The notes: a model not told the origin generated them from the sequence alone. Shown: positions 52,158-60,372, counted from the first letter of the stretch. The stretch is DNA of 64,000 nucleotides from Nocardia sp. alder85J (GCF_020176955.2 NZ_JAIUCZ020000001.1:1240001-1304000), one strand, 5' to 3'. Program-made: numbers and translations.

Positions 52158-53138
52158 TCAGCGGTCGATGCTGGCCATGTTCGCGTCGTCGTGGCGGGCT
52201 CCGACCGCGGGTGTGAGCCGGTCCAGGCGCGCGAGTTGGCCGGTGGTGAGTTCGACGGTGTCGGCGGCGGTGTTCTCCTCGACGCGGGCGACGCGGCGGG
52301 TGCCGGGGATGGGTGCTATGTCGTTGCCCTGGGCCAGCAGCCACGCGATCGCTACCTGCGCGGGGGTGGCACCGGCCTCGTCGGCGACGGCGCGGACCTC
52401 GTCGACCAGGCGCAGGTTCCGGGTGAAGGCTGCTCCGACGAACCGCGGGTTGGTCTTGCGCCAGTCGTCGTCGGGGATGTCAGCGGGCGAACGGAGCTGC
52501 CCGGTGAGGAATCCGTGCCCGAGCGGGGAGTAGGGCACGAACCCGACGCGCAGGTCTCGCAGCAGAGGCAGCAGTTCGTCTTCGGGGTCACGTGTCCACA
52601 GGGAGTATTCGGTCTGCAACGCCGCCAGCGGGTGCACCGCGTGGGCACGGCGAATCGTCTCCGGGGACGCTTCCGAGAGCCCGATGTGCAGGACCTTGCC
52701 CTCGGCGACCAGATCGGCGAGCGCGCCGGCTGTTTCCTCGATGGGAGTGTTCGGGTCGACGCGATGCTGGTAGTAGAGATCGATCCGGTCGGTGCCCAGC
52801 CGCCGCAGCGAACCCTCGACCGCGGCTTTCACGTTCGCGGCGCTGCTGTCGACGGTGCCGGGCCCGCCACCGGAATGCGAGACCAGCCCGAACTTGGTGG
52901 CGACCACGACTTCGTCGCGTCGCCCGGCGATGGCGCGGCCGACGATCTCCTCGCTGTGGAAGGGACCGTAGATCTCGGCGGTGTCGATGTGGGTGACACC
53001 CAGTTCCAGTGCACGGTGGATGGCACGGATCGACTCGTCGTCGTCCAGGCCACCGCCGGAGGTGTAGGTGCCGGCCATGGTCATGGCACCCAGGCCGATC
53101 CGTGACACCTCGAGAGTGCCGAGTAGAGCAGGTTTCAT
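52158..53138 (-). CDS. aldo/keto reductase
   Basis: 326-residue NADPH-dependent (beta/alpha)8 reductase. The catalytic tetrad is visible: Asp in [10 protein letters not shown] (with Tyr next in YG), Lys in [10 protein letters not shown] and His in [15 protein letters not shown]. The cofactor loop is [20 protein letters not shown]. The pattern is the YajO/Tas-like 'predicted oxidoreductase' branch, common in detoxification. GAAGGAG precedes the ATG at 53138. It diverges from an XRE regulator 185 bp away, likely its controller, as is frequent for this pairing. Confidence 0.88.
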   Translation of the reverse strand: MKPALLGTLEVSRIGLGAMTMAGTYTSGGGLDDDESIRAIHRALELGVTHIDTAEIYGPFHSEEIVGRAIAGRRDEVVVATKFGLVSHSGGGPGTVDSSAANVKAAVEGSLRRLGTDRIDLYYQHRVDPNTPIEETAGALADLVAEGKVLHIGLSEASPETIRRAHAVHPLAALQTEYSLWTRDPEDELLPLLRDLRVGFVPYSPLGHGFLTGQLRSPADIPDDDWRKTNPRFVGAAFTRNLRLVDEVRAVADEAGATPAQVAIAWLLAQGNDIAPIPGTRRVARVEENTAADTVELTTGQLARLDRLTPAVGARHDDANMASIDR

Positions 53139-53323
53139 CGAATTACTCCTTCGTCGTTTCGCCGGTGGCCGGCACACGGGACGCCCCGCCGGGCGCGGCA
53201 TCACCGTCGCGGTGTTTCCCCCGGCTTCAGCCAACACCGTGGCCGGACCGCGCGACAGGCTCTGGCGAGAGGGGTACTCACAGTGTCCCGCTACCCGCCC
53301 TACCAGTAGCTACGCTCGAAACC

Positions 53324-54223
53324 ATGGACGAGAAGCAGGCAGCGCGCGCGGCGGTCCGGGAATTCCTGCGCAGCCGCCGTGACCGGATTTCCCCCGCCGA
53401 CGCGGGCCTGCCCCCGGCCGGGACCCGGCGACGCGTGCAGGGCCTGCGACGCGAAGAGGTGGCTCTACTGGCCGGGATCAGCCCGGAGTACTACATTCGC
53501 CTCGAACGAGGCCGGGCCACCGGCCCCTCCCCAGGCGTCGTGGAATCCATCGCCGCGGTGCTGCGACTCGACGACGACGAACGCGCCCACCTCGACCGGC
53601 TGCTCTCCGCACTGACCCCCGACGCCCGCAAGCACCGCACACCCACGGCCACCGCCACGATCAGCCCCGGAATCCGGGTACTGCTCGACTCGATCGACCA
53701 CCTGCCCGCCGTGGTGTGCAACCCCCGCCTGGACCTGCTCGCCGCCAACGACCTCGCCCGCGCCCTCTACGCGGCGATGCTCGACACCGACGGCCCGGTG
53801 AACTCGGCGCGTTTCCTGTTCCTCGACGAGCACGCGGCCCGGAACCTGTTCCCCGAATGGGAACGCGTCGCCGCGGACGCGGTGTCGATCCTGCGCATCG
53901 AGGCAGGCCGCCACCCCGACGACCCGGAACTGATAGCCCTCATCGGTCACCTGTCCACCCGCAGCTCCGCGTTCCGCACCCGCTGGGCCGCCCACGACGT
54001 CAAAACACACCGCGCGGGAACCAAGGTCTTCCGCCATCCCCTGATCGGAACGCTCACCCTGCCCTTCGAGAACCTCACCATCGACAACTCCTCGGACCAG
54101 GTCATGACCGTGTTCACCCCACAACCGGGCTCACCCGAACACGACGCGATCCGCCTGCTCGCCAGCTGGAACGCCCACACCCCGACCGCCGGACACACCG
54201 AAACCATCCCGGACAGGTCCTGA
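53324..54223 (+). CDS. XRE regulator with MmyB-like ligand domain
   Basis: 299-residue regulator. The helix-turn-helix (GLRREEVALLAGISPEYYIR, LERGRATGPSPGVVESIAAV) lies at about 37-85. The C-terminal ~190 residues are a MmyB/PAS-like ligand domain (VVCNPRLDLLAANDLARALY, FLFLDEHAARNLFPEWERVA, TKVFRHPLIGTLTLPFENLT) that binds a fatty acid in MmyB. It diverges from the aldo/keto reductase and probably regulates it. The start is ATG 53324. Codon use is normal for the window. Confidence 0.85.
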   Translation: MDEKQAARAAVREFLRSRRDRISPADAGLPPAGTRRRVQGLRREEVALLAGISPEYYIRLERGRATGPSPGVVESIAAVLRLDDDERAHLDRLLSALTPDARKHRTPTATATISPGIRVLLDSIDHLPAVVCNPRLDLLAANDLARALYAAMLDTDGPVNSARFLFLDEHAARNLFPEWERVAADAVSILRIEAGRHPDDPELIALIGHLSTRSSAFRTRWAAHDVKTHRAGTKVFRHPLIGTLTLPFENLTIDNSSDQVMTVFTPQPGSPEHDAIRLLASWNAHTPTAGHTETIPDRS

Positions 54224-54253
54224 CAGCCGACCCCTGTACGGGTCGACAACGAA

Positions 54254-54463
54254 CGTTTCTGTCCCACATCCGTCGCGTCGTGCTCGCGAATCCGCAGCTC
54301 GCCGAGCCCTTGTTCTCGGTCGGAACTCGCGGCGGCGCCGACGAGGCGATGCTGGCCCGCGACGAATTCAACTTCTCTGTCGGACTGCAACTTTCGGACG
54401 CACTACATGGCCGAGGATATCGACAAGGCGCAACTGGCGGTGAAAGCGTTCGACATCGACTAA
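54254..54463 (+). pseudogene. frameshifted small gene remnant
   Basis: The plus strand reads RTFLSHIRRVVLANPQLAEP, LFSVGTRGGADEAMLARDEF, then NFSVGLQLSDALHG. It then shifts frame to MAEDIDKAQLAVKAFDID and a stop at 54463. Each part has protein-like composition, but neither has a start with a ribosome site. It is probably a broken gene of unknown family in the accessory region. Confidence 0.35.
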
Positions 54464-54517
54464 TTCGCAGGCATCTACAATTGCTCGCGGGATCGGGCAG
54501 ATCGTCAAGGAGACACG

Positions 54518-55150
54518 GTGGCGGATTCGGCAGGTGCCGGCTACACCTCGGACTGGGTCGACGAGGCCGGGCTGGACCTCGACACCGGCTATTGCGTCAC
54601 CTTCGTACGAGGAGTGGGACCACGTGAGGTGCTACGGCGCCTGGGAGTCGACGATGCGGCCATCCGAACCGCCACATGGGCCGAGTTCGTGGCCCAGAAC
54701 CTTCAGCGTGAGATGCGGCGCCTCACCCCCGGTGTTGCCGCCGCGTTCGTCATGGGTGAATACGTTGTCCTGGTCGAGGACATCGGATACTGGGGTCGCC
54801 TACCGGAGTGGGCCGAGCCGGTATCCAGGGGCACCGAAACCCTCAACGTCTACCTCAGCCCCACCAGCCAGGTAGAGGAGCTGAGCATCTACCAGGACGG
54901 CAAAAGAGTCGCATCCATCTCCGGCGACGAACCGGAGGTTATCGAGAGCGGCGACGCGGAAATGGCAGGACGGCTGATCGAGCTGACCTTCGAGGCCCTC
55001 GGCCCCTGGAACGAGAACGACCCGGCACCCGAGGACTTCAGCGACGGGCGGGTGGACCTACTCAAGGTTGCCTGCGGCTACCTCGGGCTACACCCGGAGA
55101 TATCGGACATCAACGGGCCGGTGGTGGGGGCACTCGTGGAGTACCGGTAA
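54518..55150 (+). CDS. DUF6461-family protein
   Basis: 210-residue cytosolic protein. YCVTFVRGVGPREVLRRLGV at residues 25-44 is the DUF6461 signature, followed by VAAAFVMGEYVVLVEDIGYW and a late helical half (AGRLIELTFEALGPWNENDP). It is acidic, with no signal peptide or known catalytic motif. Similar proteins are often found in actinobacterial accessory regions, and an immunity-like role has been guessed but not shown. AAGGAGA precedes GTG 54518. Base composition is a little less GC-rich than its neighbours. Confidence 0.65.
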   Translation: MADSAGAGYTSDWVDEAGLDLDTGYCVTFVRGVGPREVLRRLGVDDAAIRTATWAEFVAQNLQREMRRLTPGVAAAFVMGEYVVLVEDIGYWGRLPEWAEPVSRGTETLNVYLSPTSQVEELSIYQDGKRVASISGDEPEVIESGDAEMAGRLIELTFEALGPWNENDPAPEDFSDGRVDLLKVACGYLGLHPEISDINGPVVGALVEYR

Positions 55151-55314
55151 AGATCACCAACTCGATCACAACCCAAGCCTGGCCCGTCGTCACGAAGTGC
55201 TAACTCGGATCGCGCGCGGCGTTGGCCGGACAGTCGGACGCGGAAACAGAATAACCTGGCTTCATGGGTGTCTCGGTTGACATTTCGACGGGGCCATAGG
55301 GCCCATTGAGGTCT

Positions 55315-55521
55315 CCCACTGGATTTCGCGCGGTAGAGGCTGAGGTCGGCGGCGCCGAGGAGGGCGTCGACGTGCAGGGCCGTGGTCGGTGAGACTGTCC
55401 ATCGCGCGGCGGACCGAATCCCGGCCCAGCCATGTCCTCGCCAGACCGGCCGCGGTGATGATTCGCCGAATCCTCGCCCGCCACCGGTGATCACCGCGGT
55501 CGTTCCGTGTCGATCGGTCAT
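55315..55521 (-). pseudogene. juxtaposed SDR N-terminal and GGDEF C-terminal fragments
   Basis: On the minus strand, ATG 55521 begins MTDRHGTTAVITGGGRGFGE, the cofactor-binding start of a short-chain dehydrogenase, which then ends abruptly. The same open frame runs into LHVDALLGAADLSLYRAKSS, the C-terminal signature of a GGDEF diguanylate cyclase, near 55315-55390. Neither domain is complete. It is scar tissue from deletions downstream of the MarR gene. The rest of the gap 55151-55582 has no gene. Confidence 0.5.
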
Positions 55522-55582
55522 GTGTCGCAATACCTTTCCCGATGCCGTCGGCGGCGGTGCCGGGGCGGAGGTCGATGCCGGA

Positions 55583-56065
55583 TCACACACCACCGGCGGT
55601 CGTCGGAGGCACTGTGGCGGTGTCGGCGCGGACGATCCGGCTGTAGGTGTCGACGAACCGGTCGAACAGGTCCAGCAACCGGCCGCGGTCGGTGTCGTCG
55701 AAGTCGGCCAGTGCGAGATCGTAGGAGCGCAGCATGTCCCCGATGCCCTGTTCCAGGGTCCGGAAACCGTGTTCGGTGACCTCGACGAGGTGCGCGGTGG
55801 CGCCTTCGGGCCGGTGCCGACGCAGGATTCCCGTGGCCAGCGCCGCGTTGACCTGCCGGTTCACTGTCGATTGGTCCAGCCCGAGTTCGGTGATGATCTG
55901 GCGTTGCGTGCGCGCGGTGCCGTCGCGCAACAGCCACAGCAACCGTATCTCCGCGGACCCCAGAATCGGGCGCTGCTCCTGTTCCTGGAACCGGCGATGT
56001 TGCTGCAACCGGCTCAACGCCGTGGCCAGCCGCATGCTCGGCGACACCTCGGCCTCCTCGTCCAT
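55583..56065 (-). CDS. MarR-family regulator
   Basis: 160-residue winged-helix regulator with SAEIRLLWLLRDGTARTQRQ, IITELGLDQSTVNRQVNAAL, ATGILRRHRPEGATAHLVEV and a helical dimer domain. It diverges from the dehydrogenase/decarboxylase fusion gene, and the gap contains AT-rich repeats. It most likely represses the fusion operon and itself. Its former downstream partner may have been the SDR whose fragment remains at 55521. Confidence 0.83.
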   Translation of the reverse strand: MDEEAEVSPSMRLATALSRLQQHRRFQEQEQRPILGSAEIRLLWLLRDGTARTQRQIITELGLDQSTVNRQVNAALATGILRRHRPEGATAHLVEVTEHGFRTLEQGIGDMLRSYDLALADFDDTDRGRLLDLFDRFVDTYSRIVRADTATVPPTTAGGV

Positions 56066-56101
56066 GCCTCTTCACCTCGTTCGCTTGCCACGATCCCAAT
56101 C

Positions 56102-56142
56102 GTATGTACTATGCATACTATAGGTATATGCACTATGCATAT
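56102..56142. promoter_or_regulatory. MarR operator region with repeated TATGCATA
   Basis: TATGCATA palindromes occur at 56110-56117 and 56134-56141, 24 bp apart, each inside an ACTATGCATA repeat. ATATGC-N5-GCATAT spans 56126-56142. This AT-rich block lies between the divergent MarR and leader/fusion genes and overlaps the promoter zone. Confidence 0.6.
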
Positions 56143-56167
56143 CCATTTCTCCGGAGGGAGGCTGCCC

Positions 56168-56245
56168 GTGAACATCGCACCCGTCGAAGCTCGTGCCGGG
56201 TCGCCGGTCGATACCGGCATCGACCCCGAAGCGGCTCCGCGATGA
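56168..56245 (+). CDS. 25-residue leader ORF coupled to the fusion gene
   Basis: GTG 56168 has a strong GGAGGGAGG site nine bases upstream. It encodes a 25-residue peptide rich in Ala/Pro (MNIAPVEARAGSPVDTGIDP then EAAPR). Its TGA overlaps the ATG of the next gene (ATGA), so ribosomes would restart there. It may be a coupling leader, or the remains of a longer gene. No function is recognised. Confidence 0.4.
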   Translation: MNIAPVEARAGSPVDTGIDPEAAPR

Positions 56246-57459
56246 CCGGCGCTGTGCGGTGCGGAGTCGTCGGACTGGGGGAGATCGGGGCGCGCGTGGC
56301 CGCCTGCCTCGCGCGCCACGGCCGCACCCCGATCGTGTACGACGTCCGCCGATCCGCCTACCACGGCCTGCCGGAGGTCGCCGAGCATGCGACGTCACCG
56401 GCCCTGGTAGCCGCCGACAGCGACGTGGTGATGCTGGCCGTCGGCGACGCCGACCAGGCGCGGGCCGTGCTCACCGGCGCCGACGGCCTGCTCACCGGCG
56501 ACCGCCCCGGCCTGGTGGTCGTGTTGCTGACGACCATGCCGGTCCGGGACGTCCACGCTCTGGCCGCGCTGTGCCGGCAGCACGACGCCACCCTGCTCGA
56601 CACCGACATCACCGACGCGCCGACCGGGCTCGCCCTGGCCGTCGGCGGCCCCGACGAGGCGGTGCGCGCGATCGCACCGATACTCGACGACGTCGCCGCC
56701 TCGGTCGTGCACTGCGGGCCGGTGGGCACCGCCACGGTGATCCGCTTGGCGCGCACCATGATTCGCCACGTCACCCAGTCCGCGGTCCACGAGGCCCGGT
56801 CCCTCGCCACCGCCGCGGGCATCTCCGACGAGCACTTGGTCCAAGCCCTCACCGGCGGCGACACCGACCCGCTGCGCCTGCTGAAAGCCCAGACCACGGC
56901 CGACACGGCCACCACCGAGCGGCTCGACCGCGTCACCGACCGCGCCCGCGACGACCTCGCCGCCGTGCAGGACTTCGCCGGCGACCTCGGACTGGAGGTC
57001 CCGCTCACCGACATCACCCGCGCGAAGGTCGGTGAGGTCTATGCGGGCACGGTCGCCGCGCCGCCACCGCGGGACCGCGACGTGCGTGGGCGGGCGATGA
57101 TGGACCGCGTCTACGGGCCCGGCTTCGGCGCGCGGATCCCCGCCACCGGCAACAGCCCGCTGACCGAGGACATCGTGACCCATCTGTTCGCCGACGTCTG
57201 GGCCCGCGGCCACCTCACCGTCCGCGACCGCCGCCTGCTCGTCCTCGGCATCACCGCCACCCTCGGCCGCACCGACCTGCTCGACGTCCAGCTCCACGGC
57301 GCCCTGGCCAACAACGAATTCACCCCCGCCCAGCTCGACGAAATCCCCTTGCTGGTCAGCTCGTACGCCGGGGTCGGCAACGCCACCCTGTGCAACGCCG
57401 CCGTCCGCACCGCCCTCACACCCGCCACCCGGCTGGCCTCGGCCGTCACCGGCGCCTGA
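56242..57459 (+). CDS. 3-hydroxyisobutyrate-dehydrogenase-like / carboxymuconolactone-decarboxylase fusion
   Basis: 405-residue fusion. Residues 1 to ~275 are a beta-hydroxyacid dehydrogenase: GVVGLGEIGARVAACLARHG is the NAD(P) site, DTDITDAPTGLALAVGG replaces the usual substrate loop, and IRLARTMIRHVTQSAVHEAR holds a catalytic-helix position where the usual NK lysine is not obvious. Residues ~285-405 are a carboxymuconolactone-decarboxylase domain (GFGARIPATGNSPLTEDIVT, RLLVLGITATLGRTDLLDVQ, LHGALANNEFTPAQLDEIPL). The pairing suggests sequential steps of an aromatic or hydroxyacid pathway. The divergent MarR is the likely regulator. Confidence 0.78.
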   Translation: MTGAVRCGVVGLGEIGARVAACLARHGRTPIVYDVRRSAYHGLPEVAEHATSPALVAADSDVVMLAVGDADQARAVLTGADGLLTGDRPGLVVVLLTTMPVRDVHALAALCRQHDATLLDTDITDAPTGLALAVGGPDEAVRAIAPILDDVAASVVHCGPVGTATVIRLARTMIRHVTQSAVHEARSLATAAGISDEHLVQALTGGDTDPLRLLKAQTTADTATTERLDRVTDRARDDLAAVQDFAGDLGLEVPLTDITRAKVGEVYAGTVAAPPPRDRDVRGRAMMDRVYGPGFGARIPATGNSPLTEDIVTHLFADVWARGHLTVRDRRLLVLGITATLGRTDLLDVQLHGALANNEFTPAQLDEIPLLVSSYAGVGNATLCNAAVRTALTPATRLASAVTGA

Positions 57460-57618
57460 ACACCCACGAGTCGGGACCGGCATCGCAAACCGTGAATGTC
57501 GTCGATCGTTGACTTATCCGTCACACTCTCCATACCTCCGAAGTAATCAATTGACTACACCCTTCCGATCGAATCGTCCGATGCCGAGAACGGCAGGGCG
57601 AAAAGGAGTTTCGACACA

Positions 57619-57930
57619 ATGGCGATTTCGTTGCGCGTCGGCGACCAGCTCGCGAGCACCACGTGTTCGGTTCGCGTGGTCGTGGTCCGGGTCCCGGCCG
57701 ATCGGCAGCCGCTGATCGAATGCGGCGGGGCGCCGATGGCGCCCGCGGCTCCCGGCAAGCCGACCGCACCGGCGCCCGGCGCGGCAACGGCGACACTGGT
57801 CGGCAAACGCTATGTCGACGCCGCCGGAACCGTCGAATTGCTCTGTGTCGCTCCAGGTTCGGGAACGTTGAGCTGCGACGGGGAGCCGATGGCACAGAAA
57901 GCGGCGAAAGCCCTGCCGGCATCGGACTGA
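57619..57930 (+). CDS. small conserved-looking protein, unknown
   Basis: 103-residue protein. ISLRVGDQLASTTCSVRVVV, IECGGAPMAP and LVGKRYVDAAGTVELLCVAP show cysteines at three points (Cys16, one in ECGG, one in LLCV) and a central Ala/Pro spacer. No export signal is seen. AAAAGGAG precedes the ATG. The family is not recognised, though the pattern looks like a small actinobacterial family encoded beside CoA-ligase or regulatory genes. Its 3' end leads directly into the next gene. Confidence 0.55.
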   Translation: MAISLRVGDQLASTTCSVRVVVVRVPADRQPLIECGGAPMAPAAPGKPTAPAPGAATATLVGKRYVDAAGTVELLCVAPGSGTLSCDGEPMAQKAAKALPASD

Positions 57931-57995
57931 CGGATGATCGCATACGAATCGGAGCTGCGATACCGGCTGGCGATCGTCGCCCCTCACCGGCGGCC

Positions 57996-58481
57996 GTGGT
58001 CCAGCACGTCGGAGGCTGGGTGTTCGACCAGGTGATGGCCGGCTGGAACGTCACCGTATTCCTCACCGAGGCCGCGGACCCACGTCCGCTGGCCATCCCC
58101 GGCGCCTACACGGCCGAGTTGTCCTGTGGCGCACCGCCACCACCGCCGACGGACCGCCCCCATGCGGTCGCGGTCGCGATCGACCTGTTCGAGCACAACC
58201 CGCAGATCCACAAAGGCGCCCTGGCCACGTTCACCAGCGGCCGCTCCGACCTGATGTTCTGGGGCCGGTCCCAGCCCGGCGAACTCAGCGCCGTGACCGC
58301 ACCGGTGGACTACGCCCCCAGCCTCGCGGCACGGGCCTTCAAGGCCCGCGCACTGTCCGCCGCAGGCTCGAACCACCCGCCCGAACCGGTCGAGATCCTC
58401 TACACGAAACCCCCGGCACCCAGCCGCCGCCGGACCCGCGGCCCGTCCCGCCGCACGGGCCCGCCGGATCTGCCGCACTGA
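57996..58481 (+). CDS. hypothetical protein, 5' end probably frameshifted
   Basis: About 161 residues from GTG 57996 (VVQHVGGWVFDQVMAGWNVT), with VFLTEAADPRPLAIPGAYTA, ATFTSGRSDLMFWGRSQPGE and a basic Pro/Arg-rich tail. Upstream, ATG 57934 opens MIAYESELRYRLAIVAPHRR in another frame, which looks like the missing N-terminus. A one-base change near 57985 would join them. It may therefore be a recent pseudogene or a sequencing error. The family is unknown. It follows the small gene above and may share its transcript. Confidence 0.45.
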   Translation: MVQHVGGWVFDQVMAGWNVTVFLTEAADPRPLAIPGAYTAELSCGAPPPPPTDRPHAVAVAIDLFEHNPQIHKGALATFTSGRSDLMFWGRSQPGELSAVTAPVDYAPSLAARAFKARALSAAGSNHPPEPVEILYTKPPAPSRRRTRGPSRRTGPPDLPH

Positions 58482-58497
58482 TCGCCCCCTGAAGGCG

Positions 58498-58701
58498 GGG
58501 TTTGGTCGCTCGGATCGAGAAGGCCAGGGGGAGAGGGTCTCCCGGTAGGCGCCGGCGGCCGTCGGGTTCCGGCCGCATCTGCGGGAGGCGTTGGTATGTC
58601 GCCCAAGGGAATTCGTGGACGAAGTCGATGCGCGGGCCGGCGTCGGCGACGGCGGTGCTGATCTCGGCGAGGGAGTGCTGCCATTCGTACCAGACCGGAT
58701 A
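58498..58701 (-). pseudogene. class I methyltransferase 3' fragment
   Basis: The minus strand reads YPVWYEWQHSLAEISTAVAD, AGPRIDFVHEFPWATYQRLP, then MRPEPDGRRRLPGDPLPLAF and SIRATKP. This is the C-terminus of the common SAM-methyltransferase family that ends in FSLRATKP. The SAM-binding half is absent and the usual stop after KP is lost. The rest of the gap 58482-58822 holds nothing else recognisable. Confidence 0.6.
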
Positions 58702-58822
58702 CCGGCAGGCCGCCGGACTTCTTCGTGCGAACCTCGCCCCGGAGGGGATCGGGTCGGCGGAAAGGAGCCGGGCGGCCTGCGGGATCGCGTGTTTCAGCGG
58801 GGTGGGGTGGGCACCCCACTCC

Positions 58823-59674
58823 TCATGCGGCCACCTCGGCGGCGATCGCCTCGGAGGACCGGTCGCCGAGCAGGCGCGGGGCCAGCCAGGCGAAGCCGAC
58901 GCCGATGATCACCCACAGGATCAGCTGTGCGGCAAACGAATACAGCCGGAAGTGGAACAGGTCGTCGGCCGGGAAGCCCGGATAGACGATCGTGCCCGAC
59001 GGATCCTTCAGCGGTTGCGGTGTCTCGGTGTCGAAGTTGCCGAAGGCGGACCTGTCGGCCGAGAGGTGCCCCAGCGGCGGCAGGATCACCATCACGACGG
59101 CCATCACCACGACGAACGAGACTGATGCTGCGATGGTGGCAGTCCAATTGTCCAGCCGTGCAGCCAGTTTGCGGCCGAGCCAGACGGCCGCCAGCAGTAC
59201 GACCACGCTGATCACGATCATGCCCACGTACAGGGCCGTACGCGCCTTGATGGTGTCCGGGTGCCCGATCGACGGCGGGTTGGCCGGGTACTTCAGGAAC
59301 GGCACGGCGTACAGGGTCAGGAACATGCCGCCGGACACCAGCAGTGCCAGGTTACGCGTGGTGATCTTCCCGGCCCGGCGGATGGCCAGGTAGTAGACAA
59401 CCGCGAACAGTGCACCCATCGCCGCGCCGAACACGATCATGCCGAAGGGCAGGCCGAGGTTCTGTTGCTGGTGGCGGGTGAAGATGTCCGGTCCCATGTC
59501 GGGCATGGGTTTACCGGCGGCCTTGTCCAGCGCCATCTGCGCATCGTCGCGGCCCGACTCGTAGTCGATGGCCCGATCGATGATGGGCTCGGCCATGATC
59601 CGGGCGAAGATGAACGCGATTGATCCGCCGAGCGCGCCCAGCAGGACGCCTCGGCCGATGATCTTTTTCTCCAT
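58823..59674 (-). CDS. cbtA: cobalt transporter subunit CbtA
   Basis: 283-residue membrane protein with six to seven hydrophobic helices. MEKKIIGRGVLLGALGGSIA is the CbtA start. Conserved features are FGMIVFGAAMGALFAVVYYL, FLKYPANPPSIGHPDTI and a final FHFRLYSFAAQLILWVIIGV. CbtA is predicted to be the membrane component of a B12-regulated cobalt transporter with CbtB. GGGAGACGAG precedes ATG 59674. It lies 20 bp after cbtB, downstream of the cobalamin riboswitch. Confidence 0.88.
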   Translation of the reverse strand: MEKKIIGRGVLLGALGGSIAFIFARIMAEPIIDRAIDYESGRDDAQMALDKAAGKPMPDMGPDIFTRHQQQNLGLPFGMIVFGAAMGALFAVVYYLAIRRAGKITTRNLALLVSGGMFLTLYAVPFLKYPANPPSIGHPDTIKARTALYVGMIVISVVVLLAAVWLGRKLAARLDNWTATIAASVSFVVVMAVVMVILPPLGHLSADRSAFGNFDTETPQPLKDPSGTIVYPGFPADDLFHFRLYSFAAQLILWVIIGVGFAWLAPRLLGDRSSEAIAAEVAA

Positions 59675-59694
59675 CGGTGACTCGTCTCCCGCGG

Positions 59695-59907
59695 CTAGTG
59701 GCAGGGGAAACCGAGGAAGTGACGGCCGTCGTGCACGAACTCGTGCACGTGCATGTCGCTGCCGAAGATCGAGACAGCGCCCTGGTCCACGCCGATGAAG
59801 TAGAGGGCCAGCAGGGCCAGCAGCGTGGTGCCGATCAGCCGGACAGGCGTCGGGATGGAGAGGGAACCGACGCGGAGGCCGGAGCGGGGAGCGTAGGAAG
59901 TAGCCAC
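59695..59907 (-). CDS. cbtB: cobalt transporter subunit CbtB
   Basis: 70-residue protein. One hydrophobic helix (IGTTLLALLALYFIGVDQGA) is followed by the conserved histidine-rich C-terminus MHVHEFVHDGRHFLGFPCH, proposed to bind cobalt. GTG 59907 follows CAAAGGAG. It is the first gene after the riboswitch and leads into cbtA. Size and ending match the CbtB family well. Confidence 0.87.
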   Translation of the reverse strand: MATSYAPRSGLRVGSLSIPTPVRLIGTTLLALLALYFIGVDQGAVSIFGSDMHVHEFVHDGRHFLGFPCH

Positions 59908-59954
59908 AGTTGACTCCTTTGAGCGGGGGATTTCGCGTCCCCATGGGCAAACCG

Positions 59955-60088
59955 ACGACGCGGCGGGTCTGACTCGCACCCGCCTTGCCGGGATGCTCAC
60001 AGTGGCGCGACCGCTCCGGGATTGCACCGGATTCCACACGTATCGTCTGAATTACGATACGAGCGGTTGCCTGAACCGGTCAATCCCG
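59955..60088 (-). promoter_or_regulatory. cobalamin (B12) riboswitch
   Basis: On the minus strand the leader of cbtB has the B12 element core: GGAATCCGGTG (60026-60036), CCGGAGCGGTCGCGCCACTG (60000-60019) containing the B12 box GCCACTG (60000-60006), then GCGAGTCAGACCC (59966-59978). A variable hairpin with arms CGTATCGT/ACGATACG sits at 60039-60061. It ends about 48 bases before cbtB, so it probably controls transcription or translation of cbtBA in response to adenosylcobalamin. The outer limits are approximate. Confidence 0.85.
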
Positions 60089-60372
60089 GTACCCCTCGCA
60101 CGCCCATATTCTGGGACGGTCCCGATGAAAGCTTGGTCGGGACCGCGCGCCCAGCGGATGCGCGTCGGCGACCGCGAGTTCGTCCACGATCACCTCACCG
60201 CCGTTCAGCGTGAGCTCCACGGCATCCCCAGCAACCTCGGCGATCCGCCAGGCGAGGTGCTCCTCGCGAGGAAAAACCCCGCGGATCGGTGGGTACGGAC
60301 GAGATGATTCGTCACGGTCGGGGACCTCCCAGGCGTCGATTTCACCGGTACATTTCGCACGCTACCCAGCGA
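60080..60372 (-). pseudogene. possible gene fragment upstream of the riboswitch
   Basis: The minus strand is open with good codon bias and protein-like sequence (CTGEIDAWEVPDRDESSRPY, FPREEHLAWRIAEVAGDAVE, LTLNGGEVIVDELAVADAHP) and stops at 60080. There is a stop just before its beginning and no usable start codon, so it is probably a truncated gene. The family is not recognised. A short plus-strand frame over the same bases is less convincing. Confidence 0.35.

Noticed and set aside
58502..59125. A 207-codon plus-strand ORF
   Set aside because: Covers the methyltransferase remnant and the antisense of cbtA; no domain of its own.
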